From: Axinella damicornis
Lineage: Eukaryota; Porifera; Demospongiae; Axinellida; Axinellidae
DNA length: 64,000 bases
Direction of reading: 5' to 3'
Assembly: GCA_963931865.1 (NCBI GenBank)
Contig: OZ007516.1
Coordinates: 5,491,897 to 5,555,896, forward strand
Shown here: piece after piece, positions 1 through 8,818 of the stretch
Layout: every line of letters begins with the position of its first letter
Numbering within the stretch: position 1 is the first letter of the stretch
Made by a program: the position numbers and the translations under genes
Notes under the pieces: model-generated
The model's input: only the letters and a program-made list of their open reading frames with translations
What the model was told of the DNA's origin: nothing
Database searches by the model: none

Positions 1-1075
1 TTGATTATTGTATGCAGCATGACACGGAGGCACATCCCGTCATTCTTCTCCCCGGTTCCACGGACTGTACTAGGTAAGGTAACATTTAGTAGCTATACAC
101 ACTTCCTCTATCTGCCTACTCGCTGCTTGTATCTTGGTGGATTGATACGTCGTAGCTATTAGTTAGCTAGCGGCTGTGTATCAATCACCAAGGGGGAAGC
201 TACTAAGCTTGTCAAGTCACAGTGATGACTGGTATCTAGTGTTCCACTTTTTGTCGTACAGAAATTGACCAGGACTCATCGCAGGAAGCGTCGCTGACTG
301 TGAGCACTGAGCCAATTGTTGAGACACGACAGCAAGACACAAATAGTGACGATAGCAATGTCATTCTACCATTTGTCTCACAAAAATGTACAATGCAGTG
401 GAAATTGACACAGGATGCACCAACATTAGTCTCAGAGCTTCTCAAATTTTCTCAGGGGGAATGCCCCCAAACCCCCCAAGTTAGAACGGAACAGGCTTCG
501 CCCACCCATCTATCTGTTGGTCACATGCATCAGCCCCCCTACTACAAAACATCTTACGCCCCTGTTCTACCGTGTAGTAGGTTATTTCCATGGATGGAAA
601 TTTTTGTTAAATGCTTGATAAGTTCATTTTCCTGGTTCCAATTTTCGTAGCACCCGTCACAATTTAATCACAGATGACATAATATTGAACTACACTTTGC
701 ATGCATGGTTCAATTTTAGAGATGGATCGAGTGCATGAGAGGTTACCACGTATATGAAAAATATGGGAGGTCAGTGTTGGAGAATGCAAAAATGAGCACC
801 GTGCCGAGAGTTACTGGCGTTGCTCGCGTCTAATTCTCTATTTACTCATTCACAATGCGAGGGACAGCTTGTGATAGAAGATCCTATGGATCGAGGGTAT
901 ACTGTCAGAGATAGTTAAATGATAGCACCAGCGCATACATTCTGCAGCACGATCATGAAATTTGTGGGTGGAAACTTTTGTGACTCGTTGGTGACCTACG
1001 AAAATTGGCACCCCACAAAATTAACCCGTTATACAGTTTTTGTTGGATGCCTACTCAAGCATGCTGGTGCCTATA
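1..1075. other. Left-edge flank without an assigned gene
   Basis: No exon with convincing homology is seen. An open frame at 300-650 is compositionally protein-like only in its first third and matches no family I recognise. The stretch 565-655 resembles 30985-31035 (a motif close to TAGNNGGTTATTT followed by a GGAAATTTT run), which suggests ends of a dispersed element. From about 895 to 1070 the sequence matches 44690-44765 and 51420-51560, marking the left part of duplicated block A. Confidence 0.4.
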
Positions 1076-1788
1076 ATTGGGGCGAGCCTGAGCGAGCCCC
1101 ACAGTAGTGAGGATTCAAGTAATTTTGTATTGGACCATCCGTGTATACGACCAGCCTATCCGCAGAGCTTCAACGGAAATAATTGCGTTTTTTACATTCC
1201 TAACCTCGCCAGCCCTCGTTCCCGAGTCAATATGGCCTGGGACCAAGTTTTAATTATCCTTGCTGGGACCGAGGGAAATCGAAATTGCTAACGCTTGCGC
1301 TGTAAACTTTTGCACGTCTGGCAACGTGTTCGTAAAGGATCACCATCACGGACAAACTACAAAGGCGCAGAGGCTAGCCCAGCGTAGAACGCAACATCGA
1401 GCTAGAGCTGAAGAAACGCCCGAGCAGAGGCTGACAAGGTGAAGGGAACAAGACATACAGCGTCGAGCTAGAGAGACACCTGAGGAGAGAGAGCAGAGGC
1501 TGGCAAGGCAAAGGGACACCACCCCCTCTGTCTCCTATGGACTCCCTACCGCCCACACCCACACCACCATCTTCTTGTGAATGCACACCACCCCCTCTGT
1601 CTCCTATCGGCCCTACACCCACACCACCCTCTTCTCATGAGTTTACACCACTGCCTTCACCTGCACTCATGTAACACAACATTCTCAAATGCTTTAACAT
1701 CACTGACCTACCAAGATAAGTGATTGGTTAACATCATCCACATATATATCTTCGGAACAACTGCGCTTGCTCAGGCTCGCCCCACAAT
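1076..1788. mobile_element. GGGGCGAGCC-type inverted-repeat element carrying a coding remnant
   Basis: The left end ATTGGGGCGAGCCTGAGCGA and the right end GCTCAGGCTCGCCCCACAAT are inverted repeats. Units C and D lack the element at the same place: their sequence runs GCCTATAATATTATGCTTG, whereas here GCCTATA and TTATGCTTG are about 700 bp apart. The ends are shared with the shorter elements at 3765-4322, 46885-47411 and 53665-54206, but the interior is different and contains a repeat-protein remnant. No transposase is seen, so it is non-autonomous. Confidence 0.7.
1353..1672 (+). pseudogene. STPRR-like repeat protein fragment, broken
   Basis: Two successive repeats read approximately RAEETPEQRLTR and RARETPEEREQRLARQRD, the arginine/glutamate-rich ETPEQR pattern of STPRR-type repeats, which are known near Helitron-like and other multi-domain invertebrate ORFs. 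An in-frame TGA at 1440-1442 separates the repeats. After about 1515 the proline-rich continuation (TPPPLSP, repeated twice in an imperfect tandem of about 75 bp) is in a different frame and ends at a TAA near 1670. It lies entirely inside the inverted-repeat element 1076-1788, so it is probably captured or residual cargo. The family call rests on pattern recognition only. Confidence 0.45.
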
Positions 1789-2196
1789 GCTTAGCATTCT
1801 CCTAGTATTATGCTTGTTTTGTATGAGTGCTTATTGCATATTCCAGCCTGTTGAGTGGCAGCACTGTGGGTATGTAAGGGTACTTCACCTCATTCATTGG
1901 TGGTCTATGACTTTATACAAGAGGGATAGTGTTTGATGTGCATTGGCAGAGATGTCATGTCGATTATAGCTGCACTGAATCCTGTAGACATTCCATGTGT
2001 AGCTATATGTGTGTGGCAACCTTGCCAATAATAAATTCTCGACATCCCTAGTATGCTAGTGTCAACCATTCCTATGCTCTTGTGTGTTCATGTAGAGTGT
2101 GTTGTCTGGCTACAAGTGTGTACCTGAACTATCATGCTATAATAGAATGCACTGTTTCAATGGTGACCATTCTGATGTGTTCTTGTTGTCATGCAG

Positions 2197-2298
2197 GAAC
2201 GGCCGACTGGAAGTGGTCAAATTCCTGATTGAAGTAGCCAAGTGTGACCCTCAGTGTGTGGATCATGAGGGCAGCACTCCACTGCACGATGCTTGCAG
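2197..2298 (+). CDS. Gene 1, ankyrin-repeat exon (102 nt)
   Basis: The exon sits between a strong acceptor (TGTCATGCAG) and a donor (CAG then GTACGT). It is phase 2 at both ends and encodes one ankyrin repeat, beginning NGRLEVVKFLIEVAK and ending with the TPLHDACR signature. The next exon of gene 1 found downstream is the terminal exon at 8819, which has matching phase. Earlier exons, including the start codon, lie left of the window. Paralogous exons are at 41621, 45156 and 52025. Ankyrin repeats mediate protein-protein contacts; the ligand here is unknown. Confidence 0.85.
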
Positions 2299-2982
2299 GT
2301 ACGTTCATTCTTCCCAGTACTGATTGCTCCACAGTGCACTAAAGTGTGTGTAAGCCAGAGCAATGCTAAGAGTAATGTATGTACAGCTATCAACCTCACA
2401 CTCATTTTCTTGGTAACTATTCAGCAGTTGAATCACCAACATCTTGATTGGCTTCAGTTAATGTGCCTAGCCGAATGACTCTGATGACTGCAGTGCTACA
2501 GTAGCCATAGATTATTTCTAGCCAGTAAAAGTGATACAGAATGGTTCATGGTGATGGGTATGTCACCCCACCAATGGCATGTAATAACGTGTGACTTCTA
2601 GAGAAGAATTGGTGTTTGAGTTGTGTGTTCGTGGCTACCATGTTTATGGCACTGTCAAGGAAGAACTACTCTACTGTGTGAGCAATAGACACAGACAATT
2701 TTTGCATGCATAATATTTTGAGCCATTACTTGCAAAACTTTGTCCACCCTTAAATTATCTACGGCTCTCATTCTCCTCAATGATTTTACTGACAGAAACA
2801 AAGTCTGGATGTGGTTGTGGTTTGTGTGTCAAGAGGAGTGCTTGGGTACATGCGGACCACTAGCAGTAAATACAATTAGTGGTCTCAGTGCTGGTGGAGC
2901 TTGCTAAGTGGTTGATTTACCCTTGAGTAGAGTGTACATGTATCCATTCTCTTGTCAAGGTCACTATTATTTCATGTTCAGA

Positions 2983-3531
2983 TACCGTATAGCGCCAGAT
3001 TTTCGAGGGGGGACACTCTTTTCGCGGATTGGCCTTTTACAAAATTTCATGGAAATGATTTTTGTGGATTGAGGATTCTGGTTAGTCATGCCCAGTCTGA
3101 TGCAGCCGCCGGGGCTGTGTGAAATTAGTAGTGTGGGGATGTATGTGCACACTCATTAGTTGTTGTGACACTTGTGCGTGTTGAAACTTGCTGATCTGAG
3201 AACTGTGGCAACCGAAACGATCAGCATTGAGGCGATGGTTTGTGGGCACAACGTGTACCAAGACAGCTGGGATTCAGCTATCAGGCCTTGTACAAGAGAG
3301 CCTGGGAACCGCAAGGATCCCTTCGCTGTGGCAGTGGTGGAGATCGAGTGTTACCATCAGTCATGTGCCAAAGAAGATATCAAGTGTGTGGTCCATGTTT
3401 GTGTGGTACAATTCACTGTCAAGTGATAGCGTCTAAGCGCTACTAGTATTAAAAATTCACAAGCTTAATTTTCACGGTTCGAGATGAATCCGCTAAAATT
3501 ATGAACCTCGATAATTTGGCACTATACGGTA
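2983..3531. mobile_element. TACCGTA-end inverted-repeat element with coding cargo (copy A)
   Basis: The ends TACCGTATAGCGCCAGATTT and AATTTGGCACTATACGGTA are inverted repeats. Copies lie at 42747-43294, 46095-46651 and 52870-53427, inherited through segmental duplication rather than independent insertion. The interior holds a HIRAN-like fragment on the + strand. No transposase is present. Confidence 0.75.
3226..3446 (+). pseudogene. HIRAN-like domain fragment (copy A), frameshifted
   Basis: The frame starting at 3172 gives GHNVYQDSWDSAIRPC, then REPGNRKDPFAVAVVE. The continuation switches frame to SHVPKKISSVWSMF (3360-3400) and again to GTIHCQVIASKRY. This order (HVY...W, REPGNxxDPFAVAV, GHVPKKIS, GTIxCxVTGxRRY) is the pattern I associate with HIRAN-like domains in invertebrate uncharacterised proteins; the assignment is from memory of the pattern. 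At least two frameshifts make it non-functional. It lies within the TACCGTA element. Confidence 0.5.
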
Positions 3532-3764
3532 TTAGGCTTCCACCCACACTTCCATTGGTAGCAGTACGTTTCTTGCTCAGTCATCAGGTACAATGTAACC
3601 CAGGGCAACCATCAGTAGCGTCCTCAGTCAGTGGATAAAATCCTCTGTGCAGTGGGTAAAAAGCATCCTCCATCCAACAGAGTAGACATATATATATGGT
3701 AGCTCACATGATCTTGAACATATTCTCTCAGGATATTACTGTATCGCCATGGCAGTGATACATA

Positions 3765-4322
3765 ATTGGGGCGAGCCTGAGCGAGCCCCACACTAGTGTG
3801 ACTTCATTGCGCATTGCGTGTGTATGTTTGATGTTTGATGTTTGGTGGATCTTGCGCTTACCGTAAAATTTTATTTTAAATCAGCGAATTTCACTTGCAC
3901 GTGCACAATAATATTCAAATTCAACTAACGACGAACTGTCTAGCTACCTAGTGTCACCTGTTCGACGAACAATGGCGACAAGAAAGACGGAGACCACTCC
4001 TGGACATTGGCTTGTGCACCATGAACATTCTTCCTCCTCGGTGGCGACACTGACAAAGATGGAGACAGCTCGTGGACCTACATGTACCACTGACCATGGC
4101 CGGAGTGACGTTGCTGCTAGCTGCTTCAGCTAGCTAGCTAGCTATGGTGAACCATGTAAACGTTAACCTGACTCACAGTTAAGTTGCTGTGATGTACATG
4201 AGTGTATGTTTCAAGAGTGCCATAATTTCTGTGCTCATTGCCCGGTCACATTCTGATGACAATCATGTGAATGCAACTGCTTCTTGTACACGAAAGCACT
4301 TCGCTCAGGCTCGCCCTCCAAT
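3765..4322. mobile_element. GGGGCGAGCC-type MITE (copy A)
   Basis: The ends ATTGGGGCGAGCCTGAGCGA and TCGCTCAGGCTCGCCCTCCA are inverted repeats. Units C and D carry the same insertion, while unit B keeps a near-empty site (GATACATAACAATAACCATGG at about 43530-43551). The element therefore entered an ancestor of A, C and D, or was lost from B. Confidence 0.7.
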
Positions 4323-5391
4323 GTCCTGCATTCCACTAGTAACCATGGATGTGCTGCCAGCCCAGTTGAAGTTTTATGGGATTGCAATACAAAGATATTG
4401 TGCTATCAGCTCTGAGAGAAGGATTACCCTTCTAATGTCCTCAATAGTAATTTTACCCACAAGGTTGTGCACTTGGTGACTATTCATGCAGTGTAAGTAC
4501 TGAACACTCACCAACTGGGAGCAACCTTACAGAACATACATGATTATAGGCAGAGGATACGTTGTGTACTATTGAGTACACAACTCTAATTTTTAGTGTA
4601 ACGTTTGTACTTGATCAGATTACTAGGCTCTGGCGTCGTGGTAGCAGCGGGACTCATAGTACAGTGAAGATTAGTTTTAACTTTAGCGAGCTAGCCCTCT
4701 TATGTGTGGAAAAGAATTAAGGACAGAGAAATTTTTGTCGGGTTCAATTGAACCCGGCTTACGCGGCTACGCGGCTTACGGGCCTGAATTTTGCATTGTG
4801 TTCCAGACTGCTAGTACCGTCAACGGGGCTTAGCTCTCATTCCTCTGTATCATCAGCAATTCACTCACTCTTTTTTTTTAATTGATGGGCAGTGTAATGA
4901 GCACTCAAATAATTGCCTCACCAAATGCAGGATAAGCTTAGTTACTGATCATGGAATGCAGTATTTCATCATACAGAACTGGACATGGGAATAGTATGCA
5001 CAGCACTCAATGGTGTTGGCAGTAGCTACGTTATCCACATATCATGGCAAAGCCAGCACTCATGTGAGCTTGGAAATTAGGGCTCGAACCTTGACAGCCA
5101 TCACACATATGTCCGTGTTGAATGTATGCACATATGCAGAGTGCAGTAGACCACCTTCACCAATTTGGAGCTTGCTCAGCCTCACCTCAATCCAATGCTT
5201 TGCACGTCGCATGTAGTTTGATAAACATCTCAAGGCATTGATGTTGGAGTTGTCGGCAGTATGTGACCGTGAATATGATCAGTGGTTTCCCAGTATGGAT
5301 GGGCACATTATTTGTTCAATTCCTGAATTCCTCTCATTCTCTCAGAAAATTATCTGAATTCCCAATACTAATTCGTACAAACAACATTTAC

Positions 5392-5608
5392 CGTAACATT
5401 GCATAGTCCTCCAGGGAGTTCATCAAGGTGTCAGTAAATCTGTCCAATGTGCCTGCTGGCCCATCCGTCTTGAATACATATGCAAGAATGATGTCATACC
5501 GCTTTGGAAAGAAATACAGCCTATTATTCTGAAAGGCATAATTAGCCCATTCTTCTTCAGTGGCTCTCAGGTGCTGGGTGGGGCTTGCTAAGAGCTGATG
5601 AAACCTAA
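5392..5608 (-). CDS. Antisense exon-like segment, unrecognised protein
   Basis: On the minus strand an acceptor (CACTTCAG) precedes 217 nt without a stop, ending at CG followed by a GTAAAT donor. That gives 71 full codons with split codons at both ends. The peptide is compositionally protein-like, with stretches such as EEEWANYAFQNN, FFPKRYDIILAYVFK and TDTLMNSLEDYAML. I do not recognise the family. The paralogous segments at about 50418-50649 and 57347-57578 carry small insertions that break the frame, and a 439-bp element sits at their acceptor. It may be a relic exon of an antisense gene carried within the duplicated unit. Confidence 0.35.
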
Positions 5609-6142
5609 CTGAAGTGCATGACATGAAAATGTTTTGCAGACAATTCCAACAAGCACATGTGGACTGTATACAGATAGCAAATGTCACCAAAGCTACGATG
5701 GACTATCTCTGTCTCTGTTTAAAAGTTGCTTCGTAGGCTGTTGAGGTCAAAGGTCACATGCATATATCAACAGTGAGCGTCAAGGTTGGAGTTTGGTTTC
5801 TGCTCTAAATATTGGCTCTACTAAGATTAGTCCTTCAAGCAGACAAACCGTTCTAACTAGAGCTCAATTGAAACATGGCAAAGGTACTTTCCTGACAAAT
5901 ATACATGGCCTCCATGAGAAACAGTGGAGGATGCTCAAAGGTGGTTTCAGCACCTACCAAGATTCAGTCACTGCAACCTTTGTTGAAGCTCAACATATAT
6001 CCATGTGACCTTTGACCTCTCAGAACTCAAAGAAAAATGCCACAGGCTAGGAAGCAACCTGAGACAGAGATGGACTGCAGCTTTAGTCGTCAGTCCAGTC
6101 CGTAGTCCAGTATACTAGTATACACAAGTCTGTATACCTATT

Positions 6143-6364
6143 TCAACCCAATGCGACTACTTCTGTAACTGGCCCTTTTGTCAGGTAGTTACGAATATCA
6201 TTGTTGGTCAGTTGAGGGTTGTAAATGTAGATTAGACGATGGGTCCATGGAACTACAGGATTTAGAAGGCCAATAGCCATGGACTGTAGCGTTCTGAGCA
6301 CCGCAAGGATGCTACTAAGGGCCCAATTGATGCCTTCCAAACCCCATAGTTTCCCCAATTTAGT
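6143..6364 (-). CDS. Antisense terminal-exon-like segment, unrecognised protein
   Basis: A good minus-strand acceptor (CCGTTACTGCAG) opens 73 codons ending at a stop, with stretches such as INWALSSILAVLRTLQSM and NPVVPWTHRLIYIYNPQL. The composition suggests real coding origin, but the family is not recognised. In block D the equivalent segment (about 58566-58836) has lost one base in the run after ATCATTG and is frameshifted, so copy A is the better preserved. No joining exon or promoter was identified. Confidence 0.3.
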   Translation of the reverse strand, partial: TKLGKLWGLEGINWALSSILAVLRTLQSMAIGLLNPVVPWTHRLIYIYNPQLTNNDIRNYLTKGPVTEVVALG

Positions 6365-6984
6365 CTGCAGTAACGGTAACTACGTAGAGTGCTAGTGACC
6401 TACATAGTAACCGAACAAAATTCTGGAGTCAGATGTTTGTAAAAGGGAAGTTGGCTGCAGTCAGTACAACACTACAGCTACAGCTGTGAGCAAGCAGTCA
6501 AACTCCGCCCTTTGATGCATATACAGTGCAGCCAGATGGATCAATGTGCTATGCCGTGCCAGTGAGCTGTTCAATGTCAGTACAATACTCACCAATTGAA
6601 CATATCGTCACTCTTGATATGCTTTACTCCATGCATTGTTTTGTTTGCAACTGAACCACCTGTTGCTATGAAAGATGTACATGAATAGCCTAGGAAGTCT
6701 ATAGCTAGTTTCTACCATTAATTTTGTGGACACTATGGGATTTAGAAATCATGCTTTTGACAAATTAGATTACAGCATTTTAATAGATCGAGCTGCAGTC
6801 TATTTTTCTCAGTAACACGTTGTCAGGGATTATAGATAACAGTGGTGATGTAGAACCTGTCTTCTTCGTCTCCTGGTAGCACAAAATAGTGTTTGGCCGC
6901 CTTCAAATTATTAGTGAGTGTGGAAAGGATAATGCCTAAAGAGTATTGAATCTCATTAAAGGGACTGTATTAGCTATTTTATGA

Positions 6985-7042
6985 GTGAATATGGAATAGC
7001 TGAATAGTGGAATAATGGAATAGCAAAATATTGGAATAACTT
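6985..7042. repeat. GGAATA-rich degenerate simple repeat
   Basis: Several imperfect GGAATA/GAATAG motifs occur in a row. The equivalent part of block D lacks it, having a TTAA element at the neighbouring position. Confidence 0.5.
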
Positions 7043-7391
7043 CTTTTTAACAGGAGGTGAAAATATGCCTGTATATTGCCGACATGGCACGTGCAGCTGC
7101 TATCCAACGAGGTAGCCAGGCCACTTCTAGCTGTGTCTGGACTTGCTGAGAGAATAGTGGGCAAGCTGTATGTGAGATCCGTAAATCTAGAGCTGAGAAG
7201 CGCCATGGCCATGAGCTCCACCCAATGGAAAGTAGAGAAGGTATAATTTATGTAGAGGTTAATTAATCCAAGGTAAATGGTACTTTGTAGGGTTGCCAGA
7301 GTGTTAACACACACCATCTGAGCTGATAGCTACTGTACAGTGACTTGAACTAAGCTCCTAACTCACACTACTCATGGGCTGATGGCTCAGT

Positions 7392-7407
7392 AACAGTGGC
7401 GGATCCA

Positions 7408-7441
<34 letters not shown>

Positions 7442-7886
7442 GGGGGCCGGTGCCCTCCCCCCCCCCCCCCTGGCTAGAGAAGAAAAAAAAAATTATATAG
7501 CTAGCTGCCGCTACGTTGCAACTCCTGGCCTGGCGCCATGGCCTCCTCAGCTTGCAATATCGTGCGTTGCCTGAAACCGAACGGCTTGGGAACGAGACCA
7601 CGATCTAGTATACCCCTCCGTGTACGTACGTATTACATTCGTGAGCGAAATAAGCAAGGAAGAAGCTCATGGCGGCCCTGGGACCTGCAATCCTCGTACA
7701 TCTGGAACTTGCAGTGCAAAGCGCGAAGGTGCCACGAGAGCCCTTCCTGAGAAGTGAAAAGTGAAGGCGAAAAAATTTTTCGCGCTTTGCGCGGACTGAT
7801 CGGTGCTACGCACCTCTATACACTGCCTCCGGCAGCGTTTCATATACGGTGCCCCCCCTTTCATAAATCCTGTATCCGCCCCTGAG
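7392..7886. mobile_element. GTGGCGGATCC-end MITE with poly-G core
   Basis: The left end CAGTGGCGGATCCAGG and right end CCTGTATCCGCCCCTG are inverted repeats. Block D has the uninterrupted site (GGCTCAGTAACGAGGTAA at about 60729). The overlap AGTAA(C) gives a 5-6 bp target duplication. Next to the left end is a G run of about 28 nt, then a C run at 7457-7470. The end sequence resembles widespread hAT-like MITEs, but the duplication length does not clearly fit 8 bp. Confidence 0.7.
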
Positions 7887-7928
7887 TAACGAGGTAATTT
7901 GTCTTGGGAATTTTGACATCTTGACAGT

Positions 7929-8190
7929 ATGTACATCGGGTTTGCGAGGATAGACAAGGGCATAAAGCCTGGCTCATTCTGCAGGGAGGACTTTGCACAA
8001 AACTTCAGCAAGGCACAGCACTTCTCAACTTCAGCTTTAGTGCAACCCTCTCAAGGTCTTCCACAAGACTTGTATGGTGTACATAGTTCCTCTGCAAGTC
8101 CAGCTAGAATCAGATGGTATAACGTCTCATTGCAATGCAGTTGTACATGCTATGTCAGCAATGTACAAAGCCTATTTCACTTCCAGTCAT
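7929..8190 (+). other. Conserved open segment, coding status unclear
   Basis: An open frame starting GFARIDKGIKPGSFCRED is conserved at 60781-61029 in block D with mostly conservative changes and one small deletion. It precedes the terminal exon of each ankyrin-Roc gene but cannot be joined in phase to it without ignoring the strong acceptor at 8818. It may be a fossil exon or chance conservation by recent duplication. Confidence 0.25.
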
Positions 8191-8193
8191 TAA

Positions 8194-8690
8194 CCCATTT
8201 TTTTCTCTCGGAGGTCTCTCTTAGCTAATAGATGCACTAAACCTACCATATTTCCCGTTGTCTCTGCTTTTCAGCCCCCAAACTCCACACACATGACCAT
8301 GCGGCAATCCTCTACACGTTCGTGACTCTAACCACACCCACCCATCAAGGGACATCCAATAGTCACGGCTCTCTGCCGACCATCGCTCGTCTAGACCGAG
8401 AAAAACGCTTCACTGCCAGAAATGGGGGCCCTACTAGGCGAGAGGACTGTTTTCTCGGCCCATTTGTGCAAAGAAGGAGAGAAATGGCCCACCCAGCTCC
8501 AACCAAGGGCTTTTCAAGGCTAAGCCCAAAAGCGGCCATGCTACCTAGGCTCAGTGCTGAAACCCACCCACCTCCCCCTGTCCCGCCCTCTCTGCTGGCG
8601 CAGAGCCTAAGTCCCAAGGACATTGCCGGAAGTCTGACATCACTGATGAAAGTCTCATGCCGGATATATCCGGCTACATCGGGGAAAGGG
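8194..8690. mobile_element. TTAA-flanked MITE (copy in block A)
   Basis: TTAA at 8190-8193 and 8691-8694 flanks an element with ends CCCATTTTTTTC and GGGGAAAGGG. Block D lacks it here (about 61025, TTCCAGTAGTTATTCCAC). The interior matches the element at 59924-60426 in opposite orientation (shared CTCTGCGCCAGCAG and TCCGGCAATGTCC segments). TTAA duplication is typical of piggyBac-like and Kolobok-like transposition. No transposase is present. Confidence 0.75.
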
Positions 8691-8818
8691 TTAATATGGT
8701 TATTAAAATGGTTATTCCACTATTCTGTACTCCTCATTTTATGGGCTCCCTGTTATCAACACCAAGTTTCCTAACGTGCAAAATATCAAAGGTATTGTTT
8801 CTTTGTATCTCCTTGTAG

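Larger units (their letters stand above)
1840..4620. repeat. Ankyrin-exon repeat unit, copy A
   Basis: The segment is collinear with 41390-44300 (copy B), 44790-47710 (copy C) and 51670-54490 (copy D). Shared landmarks are the ankyrin exon, the TACCGTA element with the HIRAN-like fragment, and in A, C and D the GGGGCGAGCC element. Copy A then jumps at about 4620 to sequence equivalent to 56582 in copy D, so about 2.1 kb carrying the second ankyrin exon of the unit is missing. Confidence 0.85.
4640..6980. repeat. Unit tail shared with 56590-59920
   Basis: A largely collinear stretch, matched at 56590-59920 and in part at 49795-51240. It holds exon-like open segments on the minus strand (5392-5608 and 6143-6364) and a + strand open stretch at about 6515-6650 that is conserved in block D. 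Nothing here joins in frame to gene 1, so it is treated as intronic. Confidence 0.7.

Noticed and set aside
300..650. 116-codon + strand frame near the left edge
   Set aside because: Only the first part looks protein-like, no splice context or family is recognised, and the second half is low-quality sequence with element-like motifs.
1360..1440. Histone-like or nuclear-localisation basic region
   Set aside because: The ETPEQR periodicity fits an STPRR-type repeat better, and the frame is broken.
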